Made by a program: the position numbers and the translations under genes. From NCBI GenBank assembly GCA_043777375.1, contig JAYWHX010000195.1, positions 17,000-80,999 of the forward strand: a stretch of 64,000 nt of DNA, written 5' to 3'. The notes under the pieces were generated by a model. That model had not been told where the DNA came from and did no database searches. It worked only from the letters and a program-made list of their open reading frames with translations. The stretch comes from TH-plancto1 sp043777375. Lineage in GTDB: Bacteria > Planctomycetota > Planctomycetia > Planctomycetales > Planctomycetaceae. Shown here one piece after another: positions 35,738 to 45,213 of this stretch (the first letter of the stretch is position 1; the number at the start of each line of letters is the position of its first letter).

Positions 35738-36469
35738 ATGATCAAGTTCTCATTCCAACGCAGCAAATCACTGGCGTTCGCCGGTTTGCTCGTGACATCG
35801 GCCTTCACAGGTGCGGCATTTGCGGACGACGCAGAGGCCGTCATCCGCCTGAAAGCCGACCCCGCCGGAGTCGTACGAGTCAGCCACTCGCCGACCGGTC
35901 AGATCGCACGGGGCCAATCCCCGCAGCAGATCGTCCGCCCTGTCAACGGGGAATACTACGAGCAGCAGAACTGCCCGCAGAATTGTCCGCAGGAAAGTGG
36001 CTATGGCCACCAAGGATTCTCGCTCCACGACTGTCCAGGCAAGACGGCATTTGATGGCTGGCTGATGGGGCAATGTGCCAGTCACCGGATGCGTTCCCAT
36101 TACGCCGCAGCCCATCTGCGCTCCAATCTGCAAGAGGACTGCCGAGAGAAGTCCGCCTGGGCCCGTTGCAAGTTCGGGTACTTCATCCCCAGCGGCAGCT
36201 GCGGCAAGGGCACGCCACCGATCGGTGCGTACTCGATGGTTTACCCCGTCAATCCACAGCACTTCGATGGACGCGATGGTCAGGTCTACGCCGCACAAGG
36301 GTATGCCGGTCCAGTCTCGGTCCCCATCGCTCCCGTCGTGAACCACACCTACAACTATGGCTGGGGAGTCCCTTCCAGCCGTCTGACCCCGATCTCTCAC
36401 CCTGTCAGTCCGGCACAGGCCCAGGCCTACCGCATGAACCAAGGTGCGGGTATTCCGGTCCAACAGTAA
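35738..36469 (+). CDS. Secreted Cys/Gly/Gln-rich protein, second of three
   Basis: 243 residues from ATG at 35738, with AGGAAG 7 bases upstream. Signal peptide ending near AFADD (residues 10-31). Mature N-terminus DDAEAVIRLKAD resembles DDEAEGIVRICDQ in the next gene. The protein has about eight Cys (CPQNCPQ, HDCPG, QCASH, DCREKSAWARCKFGYF) and an unstructured Pro/Tyr-rich end. No known family. The shared start of the mature chains suggests the two downstream proteins are related or share a sorting route. Confidence 0.75.
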   Translation: MIKFSFQRSKSLAFAGLLVTSAFTGAAFADDAEAVIRLKADPAGVVRVSHSPTGQIARGQSPQQIVRPVNGEYYEQQNCPQNCPQESGYGHQGFSLHDCPGKTAFDGWLMGQCASHRMRSHYAAAHLRSNLQEDCREKSAWARCKFGYFIPSGSCGKGTPPIGAYSMVYPVNPQHFDGRDGQVYAAQGYAGPVSVPIAPVVNHTYNYGWGVPSSRLTPISHPVSPAQAQAYRMNQGAGIPVQQ

Positions 36470-36636
36470 GAATTCTGTCGCGACGGATCGCCGTCACCTG
36501 ATTCGATCATGGGCGAGGGCTCAAGATCGCCGATGACGAGAAGACAGAATTGTTCGATAGGGAGCACGGCATGGTGGCCGATCCCCTGACACGCCCCGCA
36601 GCTGGCCCCCGCCAGCCAAGACAGGAAGTCGCAATC

Positions 36637-37548
36637 ATGGTGCGTTCCATGCCGTGGAAATTGGCCCTCATCGCTGTGGGCGCCTTGGCTTGTCTCGCCT
36701 CGCTGGCAGGACACTCTTTCGCAGATGATGAGGCCGAGGGAATCGTTCGCATCTGCGATCAGGTGCCTGGCCAGGGGGGAGTCGGCGGCCACAGCCCTGG
36801 TGGCTCATGCCGAAATCAGTCGGCGGCAGGATGCCCGAATTGCCAGCCCGGACATCCGTGCCGCTCGCACTGCGGGTCGGGCTACCGGAATTGTGGAACG
36901 TACGGTTACTACGGCAACGGAAATTGTGGCTACTACGGGTACGGATGCATGCGGCCCTGCGGCCATGTGCATCAATTCCTCGACTGGTTCAACCCCCACG
37001 GGATGTGTACGCATTCACCGGACCACGGGTATGCCCCTCCCGGAAAGATGCACACACCACACCCTCAGCAAGTGGCCTACGTGAAGGGCTTCCCGGATTC
37101 GTGGACTGGTCAACAGGGGGCCGGTGGAGTGGGAAGTCCGCGAGCGACTTCGATCTACATGCCCACCGATACAACCCAACTCGGTTACTACTATCAGGCT
37201 GTTCCACGCTGGCAGCCAAACCCCTCGATGGTGCCGCCGACTCCGATTCCATCGCAATGGCATCGTGAACTGTGCCAAGACCAAGGTCAGGGGGGATGCA
37301 AGCAGTGTCGTGGTGGTCACGCTGCTGGCAGCTGTCCACACTGCAAGGGACAGGCTCATGAAGCTCACGCCGGTAACGGTGAGACGATCATCTCAGAACG
37401 GGTGATTGACTCCGAGCCAAGTCCAGCTCCGGTCGTTGATCCGCAACCCCAGCCGATCGAAGTCGCCCCGACTCCTCCTGTTGATCCAGCTCCCCCAGCG
37501 GCTCCGCTGGAAAAGGCCGAAAACCTCAACCTCCAGCCGATTAACTAA
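36637..37548 (+). CDS. Secreted Cys/Gly/Tyr-rich protein, third of three
   Basis: 303 residues from ATG at 36637, with AGGAAG 9 bases upstream; the open frame to 36550 is untranslated. Signal peptide LALIAVGALACLASLAGHSFA. The mature part begins DDEAEGIVRICDQ, then a dense Cys/Gly/Tyr region (CPNCQPGHPC, NCGTYGYYGNGNCGYYGYGC, CGHVHQFLDWFNPHG), a second Cys cluster CKQCRGGHAAGSCPHCKG near residue 240, and a Pro-rich tail. Cys pairs could bind metal or crosslink a proteinaceous wall. No family recognised. Confidence 0.78.
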   Translation: MVRSMPWKLALIAVGALACLASLAGHSFADDEAEGIVRICDQVPGQGGVGGHSPGGSCRNQSAAGCPNCQPGHPCRSHCGSGYRNCGTYGYYGNGNCGYYGYGCMRPCGHVHQFLDWFNPHGMCTHSPDHGYAPPGKMHTPHPQQVAYVKGFPDSWTGQQGAGGVGSPRATSIYMPTDTTQLGYYYQAVPRWQPNPSMVPPTPIPSQWHRELCQDQGQGGCKQCRGGHAAGSCPHCKGQAHEAHAGNGETIISERVIDSEPSPAPVVDPQPQPIEVAPTPPVDPAPPAAPLEKAENLNLQPIN

Positions 37549-37601
37549 TCTGCTGACGACAGTCGGGACAGACTTTCCCGCATGAATTCGATACCCTCCG
37601 C

Positions 37602-37642
37602 GATGCAGGACGCAGGTTGTTAAGGCAACCGCGTCCTGCATC
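37602..37642. repeat. Stable hairpin before tsaC
   Basis: GATGCAGGACGC, one-base bulge, GGTTG, loop TTAAGG, CAACC, GCGTCCTGCATC: 17 paired bases. It starts 54 bases after the secreted-protein stop and ends 24 bases before the tsaC start. It may terminate the first or act in the leader of the second; no T-run follows. Confidence 0.8.
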
Positions 37643-37666
37643 CATTATGAGTGAGGGGTGTGCAGC

Positions 37667-38629
37667 ATGGCTCGAGTGATTTCAGATGTCTCGACAGCTG
37701 CGGCGGCACTCCAGCGAGGGGAACTCGTCGCATTCGCCACAGAGACTGTCTACGGACTCGGTGGCGTCGCACTCTGGCCCGAAACGGTCGCCCGCATTTT
37801 CGAGGCCAAGGGGCGGCCCACATTTGACCCTCTGATTGTGCATGTGCCCGACCTCACCGCAGTTCGCCACCTGGTGACTCAATTTCCACCAGTGGCCGAG
37901 CGACTGTCTCGCGAGTTCTGGCCAGGTCCGCTCACACTGGTCCTGCCAAAAGCCCCTTGCATCCCCGATCTGGTCACATCCGGGTTGCCCTCAGTCGCAG
38001 TGCGGATTCCTCAACATCCGCTGGCCCTCGAATTACTGCGCGCGGTCGGCTTGCCGATTGCCGCCCCCAGTGCCAACCTCTTTGGTCGAGTCAGTCCCAC
38101 GACCGCCGAGCATGTGGTCGAGCAACTGGGAGGCCGAATCGAATGGATCCTGGATGGAGGCCCGTGCGCAGTGGGAGTGGAGTCGACCGTTCTGGCCATC
38201 TCTGAGACTGATTCGCCGACTTTGTTGCGTCCAGGCGGGATTACTCTGGAACAAATCGAGGCCGTGGTGGGGCGGGTGCTATTGCCGAGCGACTCCCCTT
38301 CAGCAGGCGGCACTGCACAGCTCGCTCCCGGCTGCCTTCCTCAGCATTATGCACCAGTGACGCCGATTACAATCGGCAACTTGGCTGACGCTCCGCCGCT
38401 GGGACGATTCGGCGCTCTCGCATTCCAAAGTTGTCCGCATTCGGAACAGTATGCATCGGTGGAGATTCTGTCAGAGACTGGCAGTCTGTCACAGGCAGCA
38501 GCTGCGTTGTTTGCCGCACTACGCCGCCTGGATGCTCTGCACCTGGAAGGCATCGTGACGGAACGTTTTCCCGACCAAGATTTGGGCCGCGCGATCAATG
38601 ATCGGTTGAATCGTGCTGCGTATCGGTAA
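37667..38629 (+). CDS. tsaC: L-threonylcarbamoyladenylate synthase (Sua5/YrdC type)
   Basis: 320 residues from ATG at 37667 (GTG at 37658 is an alternative). Makes the threonylcarbamoyl-AMP used for the t6A modification at position 37 of ANN-decoding tRNAs. The YrdC domain has ATETVYGLGG, KGRPTFDPLIVHV, the PGPLTLVLP segment and APSANLFGRVSPTTAEHV, all family hallmarks (the usual KxR/SxN ATP/threonine-binding residues). A C-terminal part from about 205 is the Sua5 domain, which distinguishes it from the shorter TsaC. No tsaB or tsaD is adjacent. Confidence 0.94.
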   Translation: MARVISDVSTAAAALQRGELVAFATETVYGLGGVALWPETVARIFEAKGRPTFDPLIVHVPDLTAVRHLVTQFPPVAERLSREFWPGPLTLVLPKAPCIPDLVTSGLPSVAVRIPQHPLALELLRAVGLPIAAPSANLFGRVSPTTAEHVVEQLGGRIEWILDGGPCAVGVESTVLAISETDSPTLLRPGGITLEQIEAVVGRVLLPSDSPSAGGTAQLAPGCLPQHYAPVTPITIGNLADAPPLGRFGALAFQSCPHSEQYASVEILSETGSLSQAAAALFAALRRLDALHLEGIVTERFPDQDLGRAINDRLNRAAYR

Positions 38630-38952
38630 GAGTTGAGAGTCTCCAAGAGGCGGGCGAAGAGAGCCCTCCTCCACCCCGCTCGTCTCTGTGGCGGAGAGAC
38701 TGCTTACGAACCTCACGCCTCAGCCGATTTCCCCTCAGGCTGACCGCTGAGGGCTGACCCCTCTACTTTGCCCGACCGGTCGAACGATCAAGACCGGCAA
38801 TTCGCGACCGGAAGATCACTTCAATGGATCATCCGCACTGAACCCGGATGACGATGAGACGAGTGAACGCAACAGGGATGGTGCGCGCTGTGACGTAGTC
38901 ACGGACATGTGACCTGCTGCGTGAGACCCTCGTCTCTCTCGGCGTAACTTCT
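38630..38952. other. Intergenic region, no gene seen
   Basis: 323 bases between tsaC and the MMPL gene. Contains CTGA-rich text near 38731-38760 (CAGGCTGACCGCTGAGGGCT) like other gaps in the window. Promoter for the transporter presumably near 38850-38940. Confidence 0.35.
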
Positions 38953-41826
38953 ATGACGACGACACCCCCATCGCTCAACAGCCGAACCGGAAAAGCAGTC
39001 TTGATCGCGGCGCTGCTGGCGTTTGCTGTCCCGCTGCTGGTGATGGGAATCCGACATCTGCGACTCGACAACAATGTCGAATCCTGGCTCCCCGCAAACG
39101 ACTCCGAAGCGACGGTCTTCAACTGGTATCGCGGTCATTTCAATGAAGAAGACCGCGTCGTCGTGACCTGGCGGGGAAGTACTCTCGACGATACGAGAAC
39201 CGAAAAACTGATCGGTAAGCTTTTGGGACATGTCGATGCCGATGGACTGCGCCGCGGGGGAGTTCCGTATATTGCATCGGTGGTCTCGTCCCGCGATGTG
39301 CTGACCCGCATGGTCGGCTACGGAGTTCCGCAAGAAGAAGCCGTTTCGCGGATGCAAGGCACGCTCATTGGTCTCGGGCGAATCAAGGTGCGGCTGACAG
39401 AGGCCGGGCGTGAACAACGCGATCGGACGATTGCCCAACTCCTCAAGCGGGTGAAGCAAGAGCTGGCGGTCAAACTCGAGGTCTTTGAGCCCATCGTGTT
39501 CGACGAATCGGAGTTCTCTGCGGACGAATCCGAGATCGAGACCACGGCGGGAACAGATGAAGAGGACGTCGAAGCTGTCACTCTCGAACCGCTCGTCATC
39601 CCCGCATACGACTTTGAGATCGCCTGGAAGGAGTTTTCCTCCGATGACCCAGCGGTCGCCAAAGTGCAAACAATTGCCCGCGACCTGCGCGGCTTCGCCA
39701 CCTCTAAGGAGCCACAAGGTCGGGTCCTGATCGATGATTGCTTTATGGTCCCGGGATCTCCGGTCGCGATCGCTGTGACCCTGTCGGAAGCCGGTCGCGC
39801 AGATGCCACGTCCACGCTGGCGGCCATTCGACAATCCGCTGTGCAGGTCGGAATTCCAGAACAGGATCTAATTCTGGGTGGACGGTCAGTGGCGACGATG
39901 GAGCTCAACAACTCTGTAATTCGTGCCGCATGGAACAAGTCGGCTCCGATCTGGAAGCTGCACGAACGTTCGGTGATGTTGTTATCGGGGCTGGTCGGAA
40001 TGATTCTGGCCATCGTGTCACTTCGCAGTATCCGGCTGGCCCTGCTCGTTTTGGGTGTCTCCTACTATGGAGCATTTGTCGCGACCGCGCTGGTGCCGCT
40101 CAGCGGTGGGTCGATGAATATGGTCCTGATCGTCTTGCCAACGTTCGTCATGGTTGTGGCACTCTCGGGGGCAATTCATGTGGCCAACTATATCAGTCAC
40201 GCCACACAGGAGAATCCGGATGGTGCCGTTGACCGGGCGACGCGAATGGCCATGATGCCGTGTATCAACTCGGTCTTCACGACGGTTCTGGGGCTGCTCT
40301 CACTGCTGACTAGCTCTCTCGCTCCGGTTCGTGACTTTGGAATTTACTCGTCCATCGGAGCCACCCTGACGTTGTTTATGGTGTTGGTCGTATTACCCGC
40401 GCTCCTCAAGCTCTTTCCCACTCGGGGCATGCGACCACCGGAAAGCGATGCCCGGCGCTGGCTCGGATTCAGCCGGTTTCTGATGAGCTACTCGCGTCCG
40501 ATTCACATGGCATGCTGGACAGTCGGGCTCATCGCGACAGCAGGATTGATCCACTTCCAGACAGAGACCAAGGTCATTCGCAACTTCGCGGATGATTCGA
40601 GACTGATTCGCGACTATCGCTTTATCGAAGAAAACCTGTCTGGAATTTCCTCTGTCGAAACCGTGATCAAGTTTGATAAGTCGAGCCAGAAGTCCCTGCG
40701 ATTCTTGCAGCGTCTGGAAGTCGTCCGACAGATCGCCGACGGAATCCGCAAGCATGGGGATGTCAGCGGTGCAGTGTGCCTGGCAGATTTTCAACCCGTG
40801 CGTACTGCTCCTCCTGAGGACGCCGGAACCCGCGAAAAAGTTCTCTATAACCGCCGTTCTGCCGAAACGGAAAAGCGAATCAAGTCGGGCACAACTTCAG
40901 ACATTCGATCATTTTTGACTGTGGCTCGCGAGCCAGCTGACCTCCGGCAAGCGGGCGACAGTGTACTCAACGCGGAAGGCGACGAACTCTGGCGCATTAC
41001 CGCGCAGGTCCCTGCCTTGGCTGATGTCAACTACGCACTCCTGACTGCGGATCTCAATCAGGCAGTGCAGTCGGTCACGAAGTACCACGCGGGTGTCGGA
41101 CACGTTGTCACGGGGACTGTCCCGCTGTTTATGCGCACGCAACAGGCTCTGCTCGACAGTTTGATCCAGAGTTTCGCCCTAGCATTCCTGACTATCGCAG
41201 CTGTGATGATGTACGCTGTCAAGGATGTGATCGCGGGGGCCTTGAGCATGATCCCCAACGTGCTTCCGATTCTGTCTGTGTTTGGAGCTGTGTCGTGGGC
41301 GGGGACTCGAATTGATATCGGGACGATGATCACCGCTTCAGTGGCCTTGGGCCTCGCAGTGGACGCCTGCCTGCACTTACTAACTTGGTTCCGCAAGGGA
41401 TTGGAGAAGGGGTTATCTCGCGACGAAGCCATTATCGAGTGCCTGGTCCATTGCGGCCCGGCGATGTTGCAAACGACCGCAGGAATCTCTCTGGCAATGC
41501 TGGTTTTGTATCCGTCGGATCTGGTCATGATCAGCCGGTTCGGGTGGCTAATGGCCGCTTTGATTGCCGCTGCATACGTGGGCGATGTGGTCTTGCTCCC
41601 CGTCATGCTCCGTGGAGCACTCGGAAATCGCATTGAGAAGAAGGTCCGCGAGGAACAACGCCGCGCTGCACTGGCTGCGGAAGCCGCCGCTTTGATGGAA
41701 GCGTCCGAACTCGTCGGGCTGCAGCTACTCCCTGAAGAGGATCTTTCGATCACAGACAACGTCGTCCCTGCACCACACCTGCCGCTGGACAAGGCTCACT
41801 CACGCCGCAAACGTCAGGCTGGCTGA
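38953..41826 (+). CDS. RND superfamily MMPL-type transporter
   Basis: 957 residues, ATG at 38953. Typical MMPL/HAE3 plan: one helix (about 15-34), a large extracytoplasmic domain to about 330, a bundle of five helices (about 335-500) with PLSGGSMNMVLIVLPTFVMVVALSGAIHVANYI, a central helix near 515, a second large loop (about 540-730) and a second five-helix bundle ending near 880. The second bundle contains GTMITASVALGLAVDACLHLL, the counterpart of the proton-relay helix. Known relatives move lipids, hopanoids or hydrophobic compounds. No membrane-fusion or outer-membrane partner is adjacent, as usual for MMPL types. Confidence 0.9.
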   Translation: MTTTPPSLNSRTGKAVLIAALLAFAVPLLVMGIRHLRLDNNVESWLPANDSEATVFNWYRGHFNEEDRVVVTWRGSTLDDTRTEKLIGKLLGHVDADGLRRGGVPYIASVVSSRDVLTRMVGYGVPQEEAVSRMQGTLIGLGRIKVRLTEAGREQRDRTIAQLLKRVKQELAVKLEVFEPIVFDESEFSADESEIETTAGTDEEDVEAVTLEPLVIPAYDFEIAWKEFSSDDPAVAKVQTIARDLRGFATSKEPQGRVLIDDCFMVPGSPVAIAVTLSEAGRADATSTLAAIRQSAVQVGIPEQDLILGGRSVATMELNNSVIRAAWNKSAPIWKLHERSVMLLSGLVGMILAIVSLRSIRLALLVLGVSYYGAFVATALVPLSGGSMNMVLIVLPTFVMVVALSGAIHVANYISHATQENPDGAVDRATRMAMMPCINSVFTTVLGLLSLLTSSLAPVRDFGIYSSIGATLTLFMVLVVLPALLKLFPTRGMRPPESDARRWLGFSRFLMSYSRPIHMACWTVGLIATAGLIHFQTETKVIRNFADDSRLIRDYRFIEENLSGISSVETVIKFDKSSQKSLRFLQRLEVVRQIADGIRKHGDVSGAVCLADFQPVRTAPPEDAGTREKVLYNRRSAETEKRIKSGTTSDIRSFLTVAREPADLRQAGDSVLNAEGDELWRITAQVPALADVNYALLTADLNQAVQSVTKYHAGVGHVVTGTVPLFMRTQQALLDSLIQSFALAFLTIAAVMMYAVKDVIAGALSMIPNVLPILSVFGAVSWAGTRIDIGTMITASVALGLAVDACLHLLTWFRKGLEKGLSRDEAIIECLVHCGPAMLQTTAGISLAMLVLYPSDLVMISRFGWLMAALIAAAYVGDVVLLPVMLRGALGNRIEKKVREEQRRAALAAEAAALMEASELVGLQLLPEEDLSITDNVVPAPHLPLDKAHSRRKRQAG

Positions 41827-41931
41827 TCAATCGCACGCCTGTAGACCTGTCTGAATGATTTGTGGACTGGTCAGCCTGACACCAGTGAGGGATAATTCGG
41901 CCAACAGATTCGAGAGTGACCGAACCCACTT

Positions 41932-42690
41932 GTGGAAAAGGCAGTTGGCGTGACGGATTGGGACTCAACCGAACGGGATCGACTCCTTCGCCAGTATGCG
42001 GAAATCGCGACTCTGGCGGGCGGTTTGGCCCATGAGGTCCGGAACCCGCTCTCGACGATCCAAATGAATTTGGAACTGCTCGCCGAGGATCTCGAAGGAG
42101 CCACCGACCCGAATCTCGGTCGGATGCGGCGAAAGCTCGAAACGATGCGTCGTGAATGTACGCACTTGGAAGGGATTCTGAATGCTTTTCTCCAGTTCGC
42201 TCGCGCGGGAGAAATGCAGCGGGCTGAAACGTCACTCAACCGCATCGTGACTGAGTTCCTGGACTTCTACAAACCTGAGGCCGCTGCCAGCGGCATCGAT
42301 CTCTCACCCCATCTGTCTCCCGATCTGCCCCCGGTGTCTGTGGATGAAAACCTGATTCGACAGGTTTTGGCCAATCTGATTCGCAACTCGCAGCAGGCGA
42401 TGCCCGATGGCGGACAGATCGACGTGCAGACCTCCAGAGCTGGTGATCGAGTCACCCTGTCCGTGATCGACACGGGCAAGGGGATGGACGAACGGGCACG
42501 TAAAAAGGCGTTCGAGCCATTCTTTTCGACAAAATCCAATGGAAATGGCCTCGGACTGCCGACGGTGCGAAAAATCATCGAAGCCCATGACGGGACAATT
42601 GCCTGCGAGAGCGAACCGGGACGCGGCACGAAATTTACCATCGAATTGCCAGTTTCAGCCACAGAGTCCAGTCGCTCCCGACCTTCTTAA
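41932..42690 (+). CDS. Soluble sensor histidine kinase (NtrB-like transmitter)
   Basis: 252 residues from GTG at 41932 (GTG at 41950 also possible). It is almost only a transmitter: H-box GGLAHEVRNPLSTIQMN with phospho-acceptor His34, N-box LANLIRNSQQAM, G1 DTGKGM, F-box FEPFFST and G2 NGNGLGLPTVRKI. No membrane helix and only 25 residues before the H-box, so sensing must come from a partner protein. No response regulator is adjacent. Starts about 105 bases after the transporter stop, so it may be cotranscribed with it. Confidence 0.9.
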   Translation: MEKAVGVTDWDSTERDRLLRQYAEIATLAGGLAHEVRNPLSTIQMNLELLAEDLEGATDPNLGRMRRKLETMRRECTHLEGILNAFLQFARAGEMQRAETSLNRIVTEFLDFYKPEAAASGIDLSPHLSPDLPPVSVDENLIRQVLANLIRNSQQAMPDGGQIDVQTSRAGDRVTLSVIDTGKGMDERARKKAFEPFFSTKSNGNGLGLPTVRKIIEAHDGTIACESEPGRGTKFTIELPVSATESSRSRPS

Positions 42691-42838
42691 AATGTTTCAG
42701 ATTGTGAACATCGCGATACATAAGCCCTTCTGCAATGACGATTTATCGAATTCGACTCCCCTTGAATGCCGATGATGGAGTAGTATTACGCAATCTTCCC
42801 CCACTCGGTTTGGGAAGCGTCTCGGGAGTCATCGTCGC

Positions 42839-45121
42839 ATGTTGATCGCATCCCTTTTGAAATCCGTCCGGTCACTCTGGGTGAAATCCGGTCGCAGAAC
42901 CCGCCGCCCTTCCCGGGCCGTTGACGAACTCGAAACCCGCATCCTCCTGACAGTCTCCGCCTACGAGCAGCTGTTCTTGGAATTAGCGAATCGGGCGCGA
43001 GCCAATCCGACGGCAGAAGCCGCACGCTTTGGGATCGACCTCAACGAGGGATTGGCTGCCGGAACCATCGTGACCGGAGCCCGTCAACCGCTGGCCTTTA
43101 ACGACTCCTTGCAGACTGCCATCCAAGGGCACCTGCAGGACATGATCGATCGCGATTTCTTCTCACACACCGGATCAAACGGCTCGACATTTACGGCCCG
43201 CATCACAGCTGCGGGTTACACCAGCTGGACCGCAGCGGGCGAGAACATTGCGTATCGAGCCACGAGCGCCTCGCCGAATGTGGAAGCGATGGTCATTCAA
43301 GAGCACCAAGACCTGTTCGTCGATGCCGGGATCGTGGGGCGCGGCCACCGCAAAAACATCCTGGAAAACCGTTTCAAGGAGACCGGAGCGGGAGTCCGCA
43401 CTGGAGTTTACAAGGGGCTCAATGCGGTCTTTACCGGGAACGACTTCGGAGCCAAAGCGGGGAACTCTTTCCTCACCGGTGTCGTGATCACCGACAGCGT
43501 GTCCGCCAATAACTTCTACAACGTTGGTGAAGGGCTCGCCGGGATCAGCATCGTCGTGAAGAATGGAGCAACGGCCGTTGCGACCACGACATCGAACGCC
43601 GCCGGCGGATATCAGATTCAAGTCCCCGCAGGCACGTACACCGTGACATTTTCAGGAGCCGGAATCAGCTCCCCGATTACGAAAACATTCACCATCGCAG
43701 CCCTGAATGTGAAGGTCGACGCGAACACCAAGACCGATGTCGCTGCCGCTCCGACAGTTTCCTTCGCCACCAGCACGTATTCCGCCAACGAAGGCGACGC
43801 CACGAAATTGGTCACCGTGAGTCTGTCGCGCGCCGCTGCGACAGCGGTATCCGTCCGCTATGCCACTTCGAATGGAACCGCATTGAGTGGCAGCGATTAC
43901 ACCGCCACCACGGGGACACTCACGTTCGCGATCGGTGAGACCTCCAAGACGTTCTCCATCCCCATTACGAATGACGTGGCGTTGGAGCTGACCGAGACGG
44001 TCAACCTGACTCTCTCGGCTCCGGTGGGCGTGACGCTGGGGACTCAGCCAACAGCAGTCTTGTCGATCGTCGACAACGAAGTCCGCAGCCTGAACTTCGA
44101 ACGGACGTCGCTCTCGGGTGCAGAATCCCTCGCAACGGCGAGCTTCAATGTGCTGTTGTCCGGGGCCTCGTCGCAGTCCGTCACCGTGAATTTCGCAGTT
44201 CGCGGAGGCACTGCTACTAGCGGCTCTGATTTCACACTTACAGCTGGAACGCTGACTTTCGCACCCGGTCAGACTTCGAAGGCCATCACATTCGGCGTCA
44301 TCAATGATCTGCTGGATGAGAACGATGAAACCGTCGAAATCGCCCTCTCGGCACCGACGAATGCGATCCTCGGTGCATCTCCAGCAACGGTCTACACGAT
44401 CGTCGACAACGATGTGGCGCCTAACGCCAAGATCGATTTGCGGAGTTCCACTGGGGCAGCAATCACCGCCCTGACCATCGCGGAGTCGGGCGGGTTTATC
44501 GACGTCCCGGTGATCCTTTCCGGAGTGGCTGGCCGTGCGATCACGGTTACTCTGGCAGCCGCGCTCGGCGGCACAGCGGTCGCAGGCAGCGACTTCGCTT
44601 TGCCCACTGCCAGCGTGACATTTGCACCGGGTGAAACACGCAAGGTCATCCGCCTGACGATCAATGACGACCTGCTGGACGAGGCGAACGAGACGATCAA
44701 ACTCGCCCTCACTTCTGCAACTGCAACCATCGGAGTGGGCAGCACCGCGACCGTGACGATCATTGACAACGATGTGGCACCGACCGTGTCGTTTACGACC
44801 GCTACGTCGAGCGGACTGGAAAACGTCGCCAGTCCCGGAACCGTGCGAGTCAAACTCTCTGCCGCTTCCGGTCAATCAGTCACCGTGAAGTATGCCTTCA
44901 CAGCTGCAGGCTCAACGGCCTCGAGTCTCTACGACTTCACCCTCGCAGCAGGCACGCTCACCTTCCTGCCCGGCGAGACTGAGAAGACGATCCCACTCGT
45001 CCTGAAAAACGACACGCGGCGTGAGTCGATTGAGACAATCAAAATCACTCTGTCCGCTCCCGTGAACGCCACCCTCGGCAGCCTGCTGACTCATCTCTTC
45101 TCGATCCTCGATAACGACTAG
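42839..45121 (+). CDS. Surface protein: CAP (SCP/PR1) domain plus four Calx-beta repeats
   Basis: 760 residues, ATG at 42839. The N-terminus has a basic stretch (SGRRTRRPSR) and then VDELETRILLT, the short motif seen at the start of many planctomycete exported proteins in place of a usual signal peptide. Residues about 42-205 are a CAP domain (ELANRARANPTAEAARFGID, RDFFSHTGSNG, GYTSWTAAGENIAY, GRGHRKNILE). A carboxypeptidase-regulatory-like domain follows (about 230-285). Then four Calx-beta domains, each ending in a VDND/DNE-type acidic motif (TAVLSIVDNE, TVYTIVDND, TVTIIDND, LFSILDND), which bind calcium in known members. Probably an extracellular adhesive or lytic protein. Confidence 0.9.
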   Translation: MLIASLLKSVRSLWVKSGRRTRRPSRAVDELETRILLTVSAYEQLFLELANRARANPTAEAARFGIDLNEGLAAGTIVTGARQPLAFNDSLQTAIQGHLQDMIDRDFFSHTGSNGSTFTARITAAGYTSWTAAGENIAYRATSASPNVEAMVIQEHQDLFVDAGIVGRGHRKNILENRFKETGAGVRTGVYKGLNAVFTGNDFGAKAGNSFLTGVVITDSVSANNFYNVGEGLAGISIVVKNGATAVATTTSNAAGGYQIQVPAGTYTVTFSGAGISSPITKTFTIAALNVKVDANTKTDVAAAPTVSFATSTYSANEGDATKLVTVSLSRAAATAVSVRYATSNGTALSGSDYTATTGTLTFAIGETSKTFSIPITNDVALELTETVNLTLSAPVGVTLGTQPTAVLSIVDNEVRSLNFERTSLSGAESLATASFNVLLSGASSQSVTVNFAVRGGTATSGSDFTLTAGTLTFAPGQTSKAITFGVINDLLDENDETVEIALSAPTNAILGASPATVYTIVDNDVAPNAKIDLRSSTGAAITALTIAESGGFIDVPVILSGVAGRAITVTLAAALGGTAVAGSDFALPTASVTFAPGETRKVIRLTINDDLLDEANETIKLALTSATATIGVGSTATVTIIDNDVAPTVSFTTATSSGLENVASPGTVRVKLSAASGQSVTVKYAFTAAGSTASSLYDFTLAAGTLTFLPGETEKTIPLVLKNDTRRESIETIKITLSAPVNATLGSLLTHLFSILDND

Positions 45122-45146
45122 TGATTACTGTCGCCACTAATTCAGA

Positions 45147-45200
45147 GTTGGAGTTCAGGCTTTAGCCTGTTCTGGAGCAGCCTCAAGGCTGGACTCTAAC
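45147..45200. repeat. Two-hairpin cruciform between convergent genes
   Basis: Outer arms GTTGGAGT (45147-45154) and ACTCTAAC (45193-45200), one G-T type mismatch, enclose two hairpins CAGGC-TTTA-GCCTG (45156-45169) and CAGCCT-CA-AGGCTG (45178-45191). Lies in the 92-base gap between the CAP protein and smc stops, the place for a bidirectional terminator. It is not a tRNA: no anticodon arm or TPsiC motif. Confidence 0.75.
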
Positions 45201-45213
45201 TTCGAAATTCGAA

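Noticed and set aside
38899..39834. 311-codon minus-strand frame
   Set aside because: Antisense to the MMPL transporter's first half; composition is that of a shadow frame.
43652..44875. 407-codon minus-strand frame rich in Arg, Gly and Cys
   Set aside because: Antisense shadow of the Calx-beta region of the CAP protein; no start signal and no domain.
45147..45200. Possible tRNA because of the cloverleaf-like fold
   Set aside because: No anticodon loop, no GTTC-type T arm, and too short; it is a two-hairpin repeat.
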